The translations under genes and the position numbers were made by a program. This document shows positions 34,934 to 47,964 of a stretch of DNA of 64,000 nt, piece by piece. Location of the stretch: assembly GCA_963682025.1 (NCBI GenBank), contig OY821521.1, positions 57,879,408 through 57,943,407 of the forward strand. Direction: 5' to 3'. Source of the stretch: Cordilura impudica. Taxonomy: Eukaryota > Arthropoda > Insecta > Diptera > Scathophagidae. The stretch's first letter is position 1. Every line of letters begins with the position of its first letter. A model generated the notes under the pieces. It did no database searches. It was not told the origin of the DNA and saw only the letters and a program-made list of their open reading frames with translations.

Positions 34934-34936
34934 TTA
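34863..34936. repeat. (AT)n microsatellite
   Basis: About 70 bases of AT with one break. It accounts for the IYIYIY frames on both strands. Confidence 0.95.
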
Positions 34937-35310
34937 TTCATAAAAATATATAAAAGGCAATGTCGGAGAAGTGATCCAAGTATTCAATTTTAATCCTTGT
35001 CTTTTTATAATTTCGATTTTAATTTTTTCGAGAAGAAAAAAGGTTTGTGATTCGTTTTGTTTATCATTTCGAGATAAAAAAAAAGTTTTATTTTTTCGAG
35101 CTGAAATAAAATTTATTTTTTTCCATCTTCCAGCAGAAATAAAAGTTTTTTTTTATTTTTATTTTTTCGAGCAAAAATTTAGAGAAATATGAGAAAAAAT
35201 CAACTGAAAATTTGCGGGCATTTAATATTAATGTCAATTATAATTTCCAATGAGCCTCACATTTTTTAAGAGATTTCACACGTTTTTTGTTCATGTTTGA
35301 TTTTTATATA

Positions 35311-36792
35311 CAGTGCGTTCAAAAAATAAAATAACATATGGTAATCTGTGAATGAATTTTCTATAAAATTTGAACTATGCATGCAATAACTATCATGTCT
35401 TTCTGGAATTTATATTAATATGTTTTCTTTCCAAAAATAAACTTATATTACACAAAACTTCGATTAATTACAAATAACGTCATTAAAATCTATTACATCG
35501 ATTTACCTACATAGCATATTAAAGCGTTCAAATTATAAAGCACAAATGCAAAAAAGTCCTTTTTTTCACAAAAAGGACTGTTTTAATACAACATATTCTA
35601 TTCAATTTTATTAAAAACATTAGTGATAAACAAAATGCCACTGGGAAATGTACAAAGTGGACTCGAAAAAGGTCAAATGTTGCACATTGTCGGAAAGTGG
35701 GGCATCAAAAGCGAAAATTGCATTGAAATCAGCAGCAGTCGAAAAATATTGAAAGTTATAGCAAAAATTAAACCAGTGATAGAAAAGAAATTGCGTGGAC
35801 GCGAGCGCCGACTTATTCTGAATATAGCATGAGAATTAGGATGAGAATATAACAACGTATCAAGAATAATAGTGAAAAAAAATAAATATGTGTCGTTTTC
35901 TGAGAAAAAAATTTGTCAGCGATCAAACATAGGTTGACATACGTCGATAGTGCCGCAAATTAATTTAATAAACATTTAAGTTACGTCGTTATTTAAAGAA
36001 AAAACTCAGAAATGGTCAATATTTTTTTTTTTTTTAAATTAACACATGTAAAGAGCGTTAAAAATTGATATATTTGGCATCGTTAACTCAAAACTGACAA
36101 AAATGGACACACGCGGTTATTCCAGAAAACCACAGAAATCTTGTGAATAACTTCCATGCACTTTTTTGTCATTTTTATATATAAATAGAGAAAAAAGGTA
36201 TATTTCCCAGCAAGACAGTGCATCCTGTCATGCCAGAAAATTCACATAAGAATGGTTAAGCTCGAATGATGTCGATAGTTTGCTCTCCTGATATTAAACC
36301 CATAGAAATCATATCGGGAATTCCCGTCAGGAGAATTTATGCTGACAATCGTTAATTCATGAATGCGAATGAGCTAAAAATATCAATTTTCAAACAGTGT
36401 TATGAAAAAATTAATAAGTTCTATGAAAAATGTGGTATTGCAAATTAATAAGTTATTTTTATTTATTTTTATATATTTTTTTCTATATCTGCTAAAAAAA
36501 AATGAAGGAATTAATCGTACATTTTTTTCAAACAAGACTTTTTTGCATTTTTTCTATACAATTTGAACGCTTTAATAAGCTCGACATTGCGATACAAGAG
36601 ATTTAAATAATCACTGTCCATTTTTGGTATTTATAATTAATCGGAGTTTTGTGTAATATAAATTTATTGTTGGAAAGAAAATAAATTAACATAAATTCGA
36701 CAAGGAGATGATAATTATTGCATGCATATTTCAAATTGTATTGAACATTGATTCACAGATTACCAATTATGATATGATTTATGAATGTACTG
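35311..36792 (+). mobile_element. Tc1-like element with long inverted repeats, degenerate transposase
   Basis: Ends CAGTGCGTTC and CAGTACATTC lie next to TA, and the inverted repeats stay similar for about 260 bases. The transposase starts near 35635 (MPLGNVQSGLEKGQMLHIVG, then KPVIEKKLRGRERRLILNIA) and stops at 35832. The catalytic region remains in pieces: near 36207 QQDSASCHARKFT-like sequence, then SPDIKPIEIISGIPVRRIYA and DNR near 36285-36350. Long inverted repeats are typical of the Bari/Minos/Tc3-like part of the Tc1 group. Not functional. Confidence 0.85.
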
Positions 36793-36829
36793 TATTCGCG
36801 AAAAAAATAATCTAACCCAAAAAAAAAAC

Positions 36830-37150
36830 AAAGTTTTTATTAAAACTCTCTCTTTCCTTATGCATATGAATATGTGCGTGACTGTGCGGGACTGTGTGTG
36901 ACTATCTTATAATTAATATTTGCCACAACAAGTTTATGGACAAAGTTTCAAATCGATCGGCTGAGGGGAAATCCGTTTTAAATTTCTCCGTGGCTGTCCG
37001 TGACCATGCGTGACTATGCGTGACTACCCCAAAATTAATCTGTACTCACAACAAGACTATAGGTCAAGTTTCAGATCAATTGGATAAGGGGCAATGGGGT
37101 TGCCACACGACAAACAGGCAGACAGACAGACGGACAGACAGAGAGTATGA
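36830..37150 (+). mobile_element. GACA/GGAC-rich mini-me-like relic
   Basis: Contains CAGACAGACAGACGGACAGA near 37119, TGACCATGCGTGACTATGCG repeats and AAGTTTCAGATCAATTGG. This type of sequence occurs in diverged mini-me-like copies. Boundaries uncertain. Confidence 0.4.
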
Positions 37151-38000
37151 GCTAAAAGAAAGAATTTAAAAATAACTTTTATTTCTACAAGAAAAAAGAA
37201 AAACCAAAAAATAACTGTTATTTTATGCTCATAAAAATAAACACTAAAAAAATTGATTGTTGTTTATGCTCCAAAACAAAAAATTTAAAATAATACTTCT
37301 GTTCAAAAAAAAAAAATCAAAAAATTATTTAAATATACATATGTATGTAAGTATTTATAACTCCTATTTTGTGAATTTTGTGGTAAAGGCTATAACTACA
37401 CTGAAGAGTGCATGTCTGCGTAAAAATTTGCAAAATTTTCTTTATTTAAATTGTTATACATTTGATTCTGCATTCAACAAACAAACAACAAAAAGAAACT
37501 ATCAAGATCACTTACCTATACGCCGTCACAACAACAAATTCTTCCGAAAACAAATACACATAGTCAACTCCTCTACTTTTATAAATATAAATGATTGAAA
37601 CATTTTTCAGTTGACTATGTTATAAAATATTTTACAATTATTTCATTGTTTTAAAAACAATTAGAATAACACTTTCACTAAAATTCGACCAAACTCTAGA
37701 AAAATCCGACGAAAACTAAATAAAACAAAAAGAAGATGTCAATGTGTTAAATGTCAATTAATTAGTGGAGAATTTTTTGGAGAGTAATAAGAAAACTGAG
37801 TGTTTGAACAAAAGGAGCGATAAATCATAGTTATCTTGGTACTAACACAATCTAGGAAAGTTAAAAAAGTGTAACAGAGACAGATAGAGAGAGAGAGAAA
37901 TAATAGGAGAGTACTGCATACTCTTAAAATTTTACAAAATAAATTATTATGCAAAATGTCGCAGAAAGAGGTTATGTTCCAATAAAGGCTACTAAATTAA

Positions 38001-39045
38001 AGTAAATAAAAATACTAAAAAATTTCGAAGGGAAAACTTATCAAAATAAAATTTAAGAAACCACAATCTATCCAATAAAAAGCCTTTAGAGTGAGTTAAA
38101 GCAAAATAAGTATTTATACGCTTGATAATTTTACCAGGTAAATTATTGTTGCAATATGTCATAGAAAGAAATTCTGTTCTGATTTTTTTCAATGAAAGAA
38201 ACACCAAAAGAAAGAATGGAACATTTATTATATTATTATTAAAAAATATTACTGTACTAAAATATTTCAAAAAACTAAAATCCTATTTAGGAGCACAACT
38301 GATGTATGATATAAAAATAAGACAAACATTTATCAAAATCAAATCCAGAGACCCTAAGATTTTTGCATATAAAAAGTCTTCAAAATGTGATAAATTGGAT
38401 TTTAATGGATTTTTTTTAAATAATAATATTTTTTCATTAAAATAATGCAACATAATAATAAAAAATAATATAAAAAATACTTTGAAATTGGTAAAAAATT
38501 TGTCGTGAAAGTTCTAAGGAGCTCACGGTTGTTACCAGAGCTTCACATTTAATGAGTAGTCGAGTATTCGAGCTTGAGTACTGCGAATATTTTTGTAATT
38601 TAATTTGTATACTGTCTGTAATCGGCTATATTCGTAGGTTACTCATTCAAAAAAATTAAACCCTTTTTGAAAAATGTCTGATCTTTATCGAGTAGTTGTT
38701 CTCACATGTGACCATTATTATCGGAATGGTTTGAATTTTTAAAAATTTATATGCAACTTAAAAAACTAATATTTTTGTGAAGTATTTTTGAATATTTTTT
38801 GGAAGATATATGAACAGAAAAAATGACAGTATATTTTCAAATATTTTCCATAATATTCCAAGCATAAACACACTTGACTTCTCCGAATATAGTTAGATAC
38901 TTGACAACGCACATAAATAGGAACAATAAACGCGAAACTGAATCAACGAGTTCTTTACCTTTAACAACTGTTTTCTCGAAAATTTGTGACTTCCTAGATT
39001 GTTCAAACTAGTTTTCAAGTTATTATCCTTTTTAAAGACCAAATT
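38001..39045. other. Unassigned AT-rich DNA
   Basis: No recognised gene. GAGTAGTCGAGTATTCGAG near 38560 recalls the CTCGAG cluster at 1861-1920. The frames at 37992-38270 and 38122-38445 are AT-biased and unlike any family. Confidence 0.4.
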
Positions 39046-39266
39046 CCAGGATCCAAATCACCGCATTCGCTATCGAAATTATTTTATTTTCCAAAATAAA
39101 ATACTAAGAATAATTTTACTCTGACACAGTTAACGAATTTTGGCACCTAGTTAAGAGCAAAAGTGAAACGAGGGCTGATGTTTGTCCGTCTTCTCCAAAT
39201 AATAATCCAAAATATGGAATTTCGATTGAAATAACTCGATATCGAATGCGGTGATTTGATCCCAGG
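39046..39266. repeat. Inverted repeat with about 38-base arms
   Basis: CCAGGATC and AAATCACCGCATTCG at the left pair with CGAATGCGGTGATTT and GATCCCAGG at the right, enclosing about 140 bases. It could be a small MITE or a foldback; no target duplication was identified. Confidence 0.65.
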
Positions 39267-39496
39267 CTTCAATATTTAATTACCCAAATATCCATTACAG
39301 TCATTTAAATACACTCATTTCCACTATTAGATTGACCGTGCAAATACATTTCTTATGTGTCCAACTTTTATATGGTTTCTTTGGATGACATATGAAAAAT
39401 ATCGCAAAAACGAAAAAACGGCGTTTTGTTGGTAAAGTTTTTACCCCCTAAATATGATCTGAGGGTGGCCCCGTGAGATCTTTGTTTGTAAAGGTA

Positions 39497-39867
39497 TCTA
39501 TAATTTTAATAGGCTAGGCGATTCTTGTGATCGATGTTTTGTACTGCCATTTTATCCCGATTTTGACCATACGTATATTATTTGAAAGGTATTTCTTTTT
39601 AGCCATTTTGCAGATTTACAGATTTTTAAATTTTTCCCTTTATTTTGAGTAAATTGCATTTAAAGTTGCTACTAACATACATAAAAATTATACATATGCT
39701 ATGTGTGTTTTATTAAATTTTTTAATGCGTTTGTGTTAATGTGTTGTGTTTCTTTTCTTCATTTAAAATGAATTTAGTTGTGAAGCATACCTTTCGGGTC
39801 TTTATTAAATGAAAAAATGAAATTTCCCAGAATTTGCACTCGAATTTCCAGTACTGGAATCTGCGAG
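39497..39867 (+). mobile_element. Non-autonomous Helitron, full length
   Basis: Starts TCTATAATTTTAATAGGC after A. The hairpin at the 3' end is decayed (CTCGAATTTCCAG) and the terminal CTAG is CGAG here, so the copy is probably old. Confidence 0.85.
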
Positions 39868-41332
39868 TTTAAATAAAATTTTAAATTTCACTTAACTTTT
39901 TAAAGCCTCTTAGTATTTTTTTGAAGACATTTCTTTTCATTCTGTCTTGCCAATATTTTTCTTCTTAATTTCTGTGAACTCGTAAAATAATGAAATTATA
40001 ACTCTTTTGGGTTTGCAATTGTGTTCTTTATCACTTCACTCAGTTGCAAATAAAATCGAGTAACAAATGAAAACTGCAATACTATTTGAAAATCAACAGA
40101 CAGACTCCCCAAAGACAACTAACAAATACCAAAAAAAAAAAAAATAATAATGTATGCCTGACTTAACCTCTTGCATACTGAAAATGTTCTGCTACAACAA
40201 AAGCAACAACAACAAAATATAAACTCAAACAAGTACTCCCTACAAACATTAAAAACAACAACAACAACAACAAATATTAAAGCATATATATATGGCAGCG
40301 AAAAATTATTATTATAGGCTAAGGCCAAGACCAGACAATGAACACCAACAACAAAACAAAACAAAAATTATGTTACATGATTTTGGCCATAAACAATAGA
40401 GTGTTAAAGGTAGTGAGTTAGTCGGTTTTTGTCTACAAGTTCATGCACACTTACTGCACCGTACCGGGATAAATACAATAAAATCGTAGATTACTTGAAT
40501 TCAATTGTTTTCTAAATGTTTCTGGAGAAGTATAAAAAGAATGAATAAATAAGGAACAATTCTCTGATGGCCACGAAACAATGCTGGGAAAATAACAAAA
40601 GAGAAAAAACATTCATACATACATGAGGCTAAGTTGGCAGAAAACACCGTCAGAGTCTGAGTGGTAAAAGGAAAACATACAATTCATTAATTTAACTTTA
40701 CAGACACACGGAGGGACGGACAATTAACAAGAATGCAATTGATAAATTGCTGGTTAAGACTTCTGCAGAACGTAAACTCTATAAAGCGGCTTTGATTTGT
40801 TTGAATTTGTAAAATTCTGTTTTATACAAAATACAGGAATTTAATTGTTACACAGCTAATACAGTTTCACAATGGCTACCGAATTTGTTGGCAACCGAAT
40901 GTTCGGTTGAGATAGTTCTTAATTCGATTGAGTCCTTAGTTTAAATATTAAATAAAAAAAAAAAAAAAAGAATTGTTACTAACAAACAGAGGAATTGCTT
41001 TTAAGACACTATAACAAGAGACTTTCACTCAGATCGAAAATCAAAATTTCTTCTTCGCAACTGTCAAATCTCAGCACTCTGGTCCACAAGGAAGATTGAA
41101 AAAGTTTTTGAAGAAATAAATCATCCAAATTAATTGAGTGTCATATAGAAAAAAGCTAAAAGTTTCAATTATGAATTCCACAAAAATACAAAAATCTGCC
41201 TTGGGGGGATTTATTCCTTAAGAAGTTTTCTAAGTATGCCAAATTTCAGCTTTGTGCTCAAGGTCCTTCAAAAAACTCTAGAAAGAATGGCACGCACACC
41301 AACAACACGAAAATATACAACGTAAGGTACTT
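39868..41332. other. Unassigned DNA with (CAA)n and a short mini-me-like trace
   Basis: Contains CAACAACAACAACAACAA near 40255, ACACGGAGGGACGGACAATT near 40705 and an A-run near 40953. No gene recognised. The minus-strand frame at 40119-40364 is a translation of the CAA runs. Confidence 0.45.
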
Positions 41333-43690
41333 TTTTCATAATAGGTCATACTTTATAAGAAGTGCCTATAACCGATAAATTGCCTATAAAATAATTTTCT
41401 TTCAAGAAAATTTTTTATGAAAATATACAAAAAGGTAGTTATTTACAAAAAATAATTTTTTAAAAAAGGTACTATTCTATACAACGTACCACTTTAAAAA
41501 CGGTACTTTTTAAAAGAGATACTTTTTAATAAAAGTTTTGTTATGTAAAAGGTAATTTTTATAAAAGGTAATTTTTTATAAAAGGTACTTTTTATAAAAG
41601 GTACTTTTTTATAAAAGGTAATTTTTATAAAAGGTACTTTTTTATAAAAGGTAGTTTTTTATAAAAGATACTTTTTATAAGAGGTAACATTTGTAATGAT
41701 ATTTTTGGTGCAAGCTATTATTTATAAAAGGTACTTTGTATAAAAAGTACTTTTTAAAAGTACCTTATAAAAAGTACTTTTTATAAAAAGTACTTATTTA
41801 TCATAGGTATTTTTAGAAAAGGTACTTTTTTATGAAAGGTCCTTTTTTATAAAAGGTACTTGTGTATAAAAGGTACTATTTGATAAAAGATACTTTCTTA
41901 TAAAAGATACTTTTTTATAAATGGTAAATTTTATAAACGGTACATTTATTTATAAAAGGTACTATTTTATACTTTTCTATGAAAAGTAATTTTTCATAAA
42001 GGGTACTATTTGATAAAAGGTACTTTCTTATAAAAGATACATTTTTATAAAAGATAATTTTTATAAAAGGTATTTTTTATAAAAGGAACTTTATTATAAA
42101 AGGTACTTTTTTATAAAAGGTACTTTTTATATAAGTTACTTTTTATAAGAGGTACTTTTTTATAAAATGTCTTTTTTATAAGAGGTACCATTTGTAAATG
42201 GTATTTTTGGTGCAAGCTATTTTTTATAAAAGGTACTTTTTATAAAAGGTACTTATCTATAAAAGGTATTTTTTATAAAAAGTACTTTTATATGAAAGGT
42301 ACTTTTTCATAAAAGGTACTTTTGTATAAAAGGTACTATTTGATAAAAGGTACTTTTTTATAAAATGTACTTTTTTATAAAAGGTACTTTTTATGAAAGG
42401 CACTTTTTTATAAAAAGTACTTTTTATAAGAGGTACATTTGTAAGTGGTATTTTTGGTGCAAGCTATTTTTTATAAAAGGTATTTTTTATAAAAGGCTGT
42501 TTTTTATGAAAGGAATGTTTTTATAAAAGCTACTTTTTGATAAATTTTACTTTTTTATAAAAGATACTTTTTTGTAAAAGGTACTTTTTATAAAAGGTAC
42601 TTTTTATAAGAGGTACCATTTGTATATGGTATTTTTGGTGCAAGCTATTTTTTATAAAATGTTCCTTATATTAAAGGCACTTATTTATAAAAGGAATTTT
42701 TATATGAAAGATACTTTTTCATAACAGGTACTTTTGCTTAAAAGGTACTATTTGATAAAAGGTAGTTTTTATAAAAGGTACTTTTTATAAAATGTACTTT
42801 TTTTATAAAAGATACTATTTTATGAATGGAACTTTTTTATAAAAAGCACTTTTTATAAGAGGTACATTTGTAAATGGTTTTTTTTGGCGGAAGCTATTTT
42901 TAATAAAAGGTACTTTTTATAAAAGGTACTTATTTATAAAAGGCAATTTTTATACAAGGTTTTTTTTTATGAAAGGTACGTTTTTATAAAAGGTACTTTT
43001 TTATAAAAGGTGCTTTTTTATAAAAGGTACTTTTTTATAAAAGGTACTTTTTTATAAAAGGTACTTTTTTTATAAAAGGTACTTTTTTATAAAAGGTACT
43101 TTTTTATAAAAGGTACTTTTTTATAAAAGGTGCTTTTTTATAAAAGGTACTTTTTTATAAAAGGTTTATTTTTTATAAAAAGTACTTTTTTATAAAACGT
43201 ACTTTTATGTAAAAGGTAGTTTTTTATACTTTTATATAAAAGGTACTTTTTTATATTTTTATATAAAAGGTACTTTTTTTATAACAGGTACTTTTTATAA
43301 AAATTACTTTTTTGTAAAAGGTCATTTTTATAAAACGTACTTTTTTATAAAAGGTACTTTTTTATAAAAAGTACTTTTTTATTAAAGGCACTTTCTTATA
43401 AAAGGTATTTTTTATAAAAGGTACTTTTTATAAGAGGTACCATTTGTAAATGGTATTTTTAGTGCAAGGTATTTTTTTAGAAAAAAAAGATTATTTCTAA
43501 TGTTCTTCACAAAAGTTAGATGTTTCTATAAAGTTACTTTTCCAAAAAAAGTTACTTTAAAAAAAAAACGCACTTTTCTATATAAAGTAATTTTCTATAA
43601 ATGGTACTTTTCTATGAAAAGATTATATAAAAGATACCTACTTTCTTCTACAAAAGTTATTTTTCAATAAAATGGTAGTTTAGTCAAGGG
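41333..43690. repeat. GGTAC minisatellite with about 248-bp higher-order unit
   Basis: Units of about 15-17 bases of the form AAAAGGTACTTTTTTAT, with variable T-run length. A distinct marker (GAGGTACCATTTGTAAATGG followed by TATTTTTGGTGCAAGC) occurs at about 41681, 42182, 42430, 42610, 42858 and 43433. Spacings are 501, 248, 180, 248 and 575, which suggests a 248-base higher-order unit with deletions. A related array lies at 61.5-62.9 kb and decayed stretches follow to about 56.9 kb. Confidence 0.93.
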
Positions 43691-43708
43691 TATTTTTTTT
43701 TAGCTTAG

Positions 43709-45501
43709 ATGGAATTTACGAAAGGGAAACGAACTGTCATACTGGGCTCACTCTTTGACATTTATGATCGGTGTACTCATCCTGAATAGCTTCGCGTTTG
43801 AACAACGCTACCAAATTTACCTCGAAAATTAGTAAACGATTCTTGCTACTTATAGACTACGTGATATCGTTGCCATACAGAATCGTCCATCTGAGCAAGA
43901 TATCCATCCAACTGTGGGTAGATTTAATAACACATACTTTCTGAAAGATGCCGTTGCAGGAATGTGCGTACTGAAGAGAATATTGCCAAGCGTGGAAGAA
44001 GATCCAATTTTAATGGGTTTGTCGTCGGTAGCAGGGCGACACCTGCATAAAATCTAGCTGGTACAGAAATTAAAGCCACGAGACTTTCATATGCGTCGTT
44101 CTTTCGCAGCAGTTGGAAACTAACCCGATGTTTTATCGCAAAATTGTGTTCAGCGATGAAGCTCATTTTTAGTTTACCGGCTTTGTGAATAAACAAAATT
44201 GCCACATATTGAGCGAGACCAATCCACAACAGACACTAAAGACTCCATTACTTCTAGAAAAATGCACCGTTTGGTGTGTTTACATGATGATGGCTTCATC
44301 GGATCATATTTCGCTTTACGTACAATGCAGTCGTTACCGCACCATGATCAGTGATTTTTTTTATACCTTATACCACTATGTGGTTTGGGTATAATGACTT
44401 TGTGCTGCTGTTTGTAACTACCAAAAATATTTGACCTAGACCCATCTTTTATTATACCGATCGAATCAGAATCACTTTCTGAGTTGATTTAACAATGTCC
44501 GTCCGTCCGTCCGTCTGTGTGTCCATGTAAACCTTTTAATCAAACTGCAGGTCGCAAATATGAATATATTTTGACGAAATTTGGTATATAAGTTTTTATC
44601 GACCATGGAATGAACGCTATTGAAATTGGTGAGCATCGGTCCATGTTCAGACCCAGCCCCCATACAATTGACCCCTATGAAATCAACATAAATTGCCATA
44701 AGATCCAAATTATCATTTAATCTTAATCAGATTGGGTTTGTATGTGTTTATTACATACATTAATCAGTAGTCCAAAAAGGATCCCTATGGGACATCATAT
44801 AGACCATATAGAGCTGCTTCCCGATCTTCAGCAAAATCTATCAAAAAACAAAAATATTGCACGGATCCTTTTCAAATTTTGTTTGTATATATTTTTGCAA
44901 AACACAAGAGACTTTACCAAACATGGTCAGGATCGGTCCATTTTTGGGCCTAGTCCCCATAGAGATATAGCATCCGATATGAACTTTTTCATATCTGCAG
45001 CCAAAAAAATTAATAAAAATCCCAGTCAAATTTGGTTTATGCTTATTTTCTATATCCAGTTAGTTGGGCCAGAGAGATAGGGTCTCTAAACGCATGGTAT
45101 AGGGTATCGTAAAGTCGGTCTAGACCGACTATAATTTTCTTACTTGTCTTTTTTTTTTTTTAAATATGGATGACATTGATCCGGACGAGTGGTTTTAACA
45201 GGATTGCGCTACGTGCCATACGGCGACCACAACCATCGACTTATAGAGATAAAATTAGCTGATAAGTTGATTACGAGAAATGGACCTATCAATTGGCCTC
45301 CAAGGTACTGCGATTTGATACCCTAGATCATTTCCTGTGAGGCTACGTGAAGTCATTAGTGTATTCTGATAAACCAGCAACAATTGCCGTCTTGGAGACC
45401 AATATTGTTGTGTTATTCGTGACATACGGCCAGCAATGCTTGAAAAAGTGGCCCAAAATTGGAGGAATGAGAATATGCGCGAAATTATTTCCAAATATTA
45501 A
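43709..45501 (+). pseudogene. Tc1/mariner-superfamily transposase relic split by a mini-me element
   Basis: Starts MEFTKGKRTVILGSLFDIYD at 43709 and is recognisable in shifting frames: NRPSEQDIHPTVGRFNNTYF, NVRTEENIAKRGRR, LVQKLKPRDFHMRRSFA, FYRKIVFSDEAHF (first Asp, about 44155), GFVNKQNCHILSETNPQQTL, CTVWCVYMMM and RYRTMISDFF. After the inserted element it resumes MDDIDPDEWF, then QDCATCHTA (second Asp) and NWPPRYCDLIP (third Asp). It ends EIISKY with TAA at 45501. All three acidic positions survive but many stops and frameshifts intervene. Confidence 0.85.
44362..45148 (-). mobile_element. Mini-me-like element inserted in the mariner relic
   Basis: Minus-orientation copy. The left edge is TTATACCTTATACCACTATG with GTGGTTTGGG; the right edge is CCGACTATAATTTTCTTACT followed by TGT. 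The GTCCGTCCGTCCGTCTGTGT run is near 44497. It lies in the T-run of the transposase codons for ISDFF-W, which continue after it. Confidence 0.9.
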
Positions 45502-45599
45502 TGCGATATATTGCTCTTTCAAATAAAGTAATTTTGTTGATTAAAGTTTATTTTTTTGTGTTATTTTCTACAATTTGAAGTTCTATCGGGCTTAAAAAA

Positions 45600-45890
45600 C
45601 ACCGTTTACAATTTACTTTTCTATATAAAAGTGCTTTTTTATAAAATTTGACTTTTTTCTATAAAAGGTATTTCTTTCTGTAAAACGTACTTGTTTCTAT
45701 AGAAGGTGCTGTTTTAAATATAAAAATAGTTATTCTGTAAAACGTACGTTTTTCTGTATATTGTACTTATTTAAATATAAAATGTACTTCTTTAAATATA
45801 AAATGTACTTTTTCAAATATAAAAGTTCCTTTTATAAAAGTGCTTTTACTTAATATAAAACGTACTTTCCTCTACAAAAAGAATGTTGCA
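45600..45890. repeat. Remnant of GGTAC minisatellite
   Basis: TTTTCTATATAAAAGTGC, TATAAAAGGTATTTCTTTC and similar degenerate units directly after the mariner relic. The relic therefore appears inserted in the minisatellite. Confidence 0.75.
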
Positions 45891-47689
45891 GTTGAAAATA
45901 TATTGCCAAAAATTACTAAAATAGAACTTCTGTTTCAATTTTATTACTATCTTTTTATTTTTATTTATTTTTTATTTTTATTGTTATCTTTTTATATTTA
46001 TTTTTTTATAACTGGTAATGAATTATTTTAGATTTTTTTTAATACATTTGCTTGAAACAATTGTTGTCGTTATTATAGGGATGTATCAGATTTTTCCAAT
46101 CACGAGTGGATAATATTTTAATTTTTAGATGTACGCCTTCAAGAACGTGTTCTGTTTTTTTTTTTTTTTTTTAGCAGTACACGTGAGAACGCGAACTTAA
46201 AATAAAATTACAGTCGAATCTGTGTGGTTTATGTGCAAATATATTGAAAATTTTGATCCTGCCTGCCACTCCTACTTTTAAGTCTTTGGAATAAATGCCA
46301 TGCATACTTAAGGCCAGTTTACATTAACATACTTTGTAATACGACCTGTCAAAAAGTCGAGTATTATGAAAAAGTCGTATCATGTAAAAAGCTTTTGTTA
46401 CAAAATTGACAGTCTGTATGATTTTATTTTCGAAGTCCGATGGTTTTCATCGGACCAGAATATTTTTTTTTTTTTGTAATTTATCTTTATTTATTTAATC
46501 TTCATATAGGTTTGTGAACTAACAACAAGTTATTCAAATCTTAAAATTTAAAACTTAAAAATAAAATCCAGCCATTGCCAGACAAAATTTCATTTATTCT
46601 ATATACATAATCTAATGAGAAATATAACCACATCATTAGATTATGAATAACAGAAAATAAATCCTAAAGTTTTATTTACTATATATATGTAGTTAGTGTT
46701 TACTCATAAAACATTAATTCGGATTTAACCTCAAAAATGATCTTGGTCTTATGTAGTTGTTGTAGATCTTTACAAACAAACAAAAAATTAACTGGTATGA
46801 ATTAAGATTTGTTTTCTTATTTTTGAAAGATTGATTGTTTTTTATTCTCATTATATGTACAAAAAAAAAAATCCAATCTAAGAATGACACAAAAAGATTT
46901 CTGAAAATCTCATAAATTCCTACAAATCTTTATCTGTTTATTTGGTTTCCTTTCAAACATGGTTTGACCTATAATTTCTTATTTATATGTTTACTTTGTG
47001 TTTTATTCATTGAAAGAAAATCTTTAAACAAAAATTAACATTTAAAATGTTTGAAAAATTAGTATCAATTATACAAAATGCATTATTATTATTTTTTGTT
47101 TTTGTTTGGTTTCTCTATTGAAATCTTTTAAAAACTTAATATAAAAACAACTCCCATATAACCTAAATAAAAATATATGAAGAAATGTAAACAGAATAAT
47201 AACACGTGCGTGTTTTGTTTACTAGAGGTATATGAGAGGGAAAAAAGTCTTGAACTAACACAAAATTACCTTCCAACAGACAAAAATTGTATAATAATAG
47301 AAAATGAAAACATAAAATACTAATTATAAATGTGGTACAAATACAAACATCAGTGTCAGTATCCAACATTAGAAAGGGCATTCACTGAAATACACGCATG
47401 CTGATGAAGTACGAACAGCAAATTTAAACTATTCTTAAGGCCATTAATTAATTGTTTGAGCTGAAATTTTTGTTTTCATCAGTTAATTATGTTTTGATAA
47501 CGATTATAAAAAAAAAATTATGGAAGCCAGTTATTTAAAAACTGATGAACTTGTTACAAAAAAAAAAAAAAAATATTGAAAATTAAAGGCGAAACGACGC
47601 AAAATCTGTATGGATAAATGTTCAGTATTAATGGTTTGAATTATTCAATAGAAAGGAGAGAGAGATAATATGATGAAAAAGTTCAGTTT
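45891..47689. other. Unassigned AT-rich DNA
   Basis: About 1.8 kb with T-runs (near 46152 and 46465), no recognised gene and no shared repeat. Confidence 0.45.
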
Positions 47690-47910
47690 TTAAAAACCAC
47701 TTTTTAAGGAGGAAATAGGAAATAAATACAGTTTACAAAAAGCACCGATAAAAAGAGGAAAGTAGAATTAAAAGCACTTTTTAGATATCTTAAAACAAAA
47801 CCTTTTCGCAAAAGCACCTTTCAGTCAGAAAATTCATTATTAAAAAATAACTCATTTTAAAAATGGATTCCTTTTTTAAAAAGCGACTTTATGGAAAAAA
47901 AAAAAAAATG
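47690..47910. repeat. Degenerate minisatellite remnant
   Basis: Irregular AAAAGCACTTTTTAG, AAAAGCACCTTTCAG and AAAAAGCGACTTTATG units, related in style to the GGTAC minisatellite. Confidence 0.5.
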
Positions 47911-47964
47911 GAATAAATAGAACACAAAAAAATTAAAAATAGTACATTTCAGCAGCCAAGACTT

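Larger units (their letters stand above)
32160..38000. repeat. Segmental duplication, copy B
   Basis: Direct-order counterpart of 25745-30590, displaced by 6.4 kb at its left and about 7.5 kb at its right. It holds a Helitron at 32331, extra DNA at 32950-34860 with a 488-bp MITE, the complete Tc1-like element and a GACA-rich relic. It ends near ACTAAATTAAAGTAAAT, where copy A runs into the first mini-me element. Confidence 0.85.

Noticed and set aside
34753..34993. IYIYIY frames on both strands
   Set aside because: Translations of an (AT)n microsatellite.
40119..40364. Minus-strand frame with a Val-rich segment resembling a signal or membrane protein
   Set aside because: It is produced by (CAA)n and A-runs and resembles no family.
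44742..45080. Plus-strand frame of 112 codons as a gene
   Set aside because: It lies wholly within the mini-me-like insertion and reads its conserved non-coding sequence.
47400..47425. CTGATGAAG near 47401 as a hammerhead core
   Set aside because: No complementary stem II and no GAAA in the required position.
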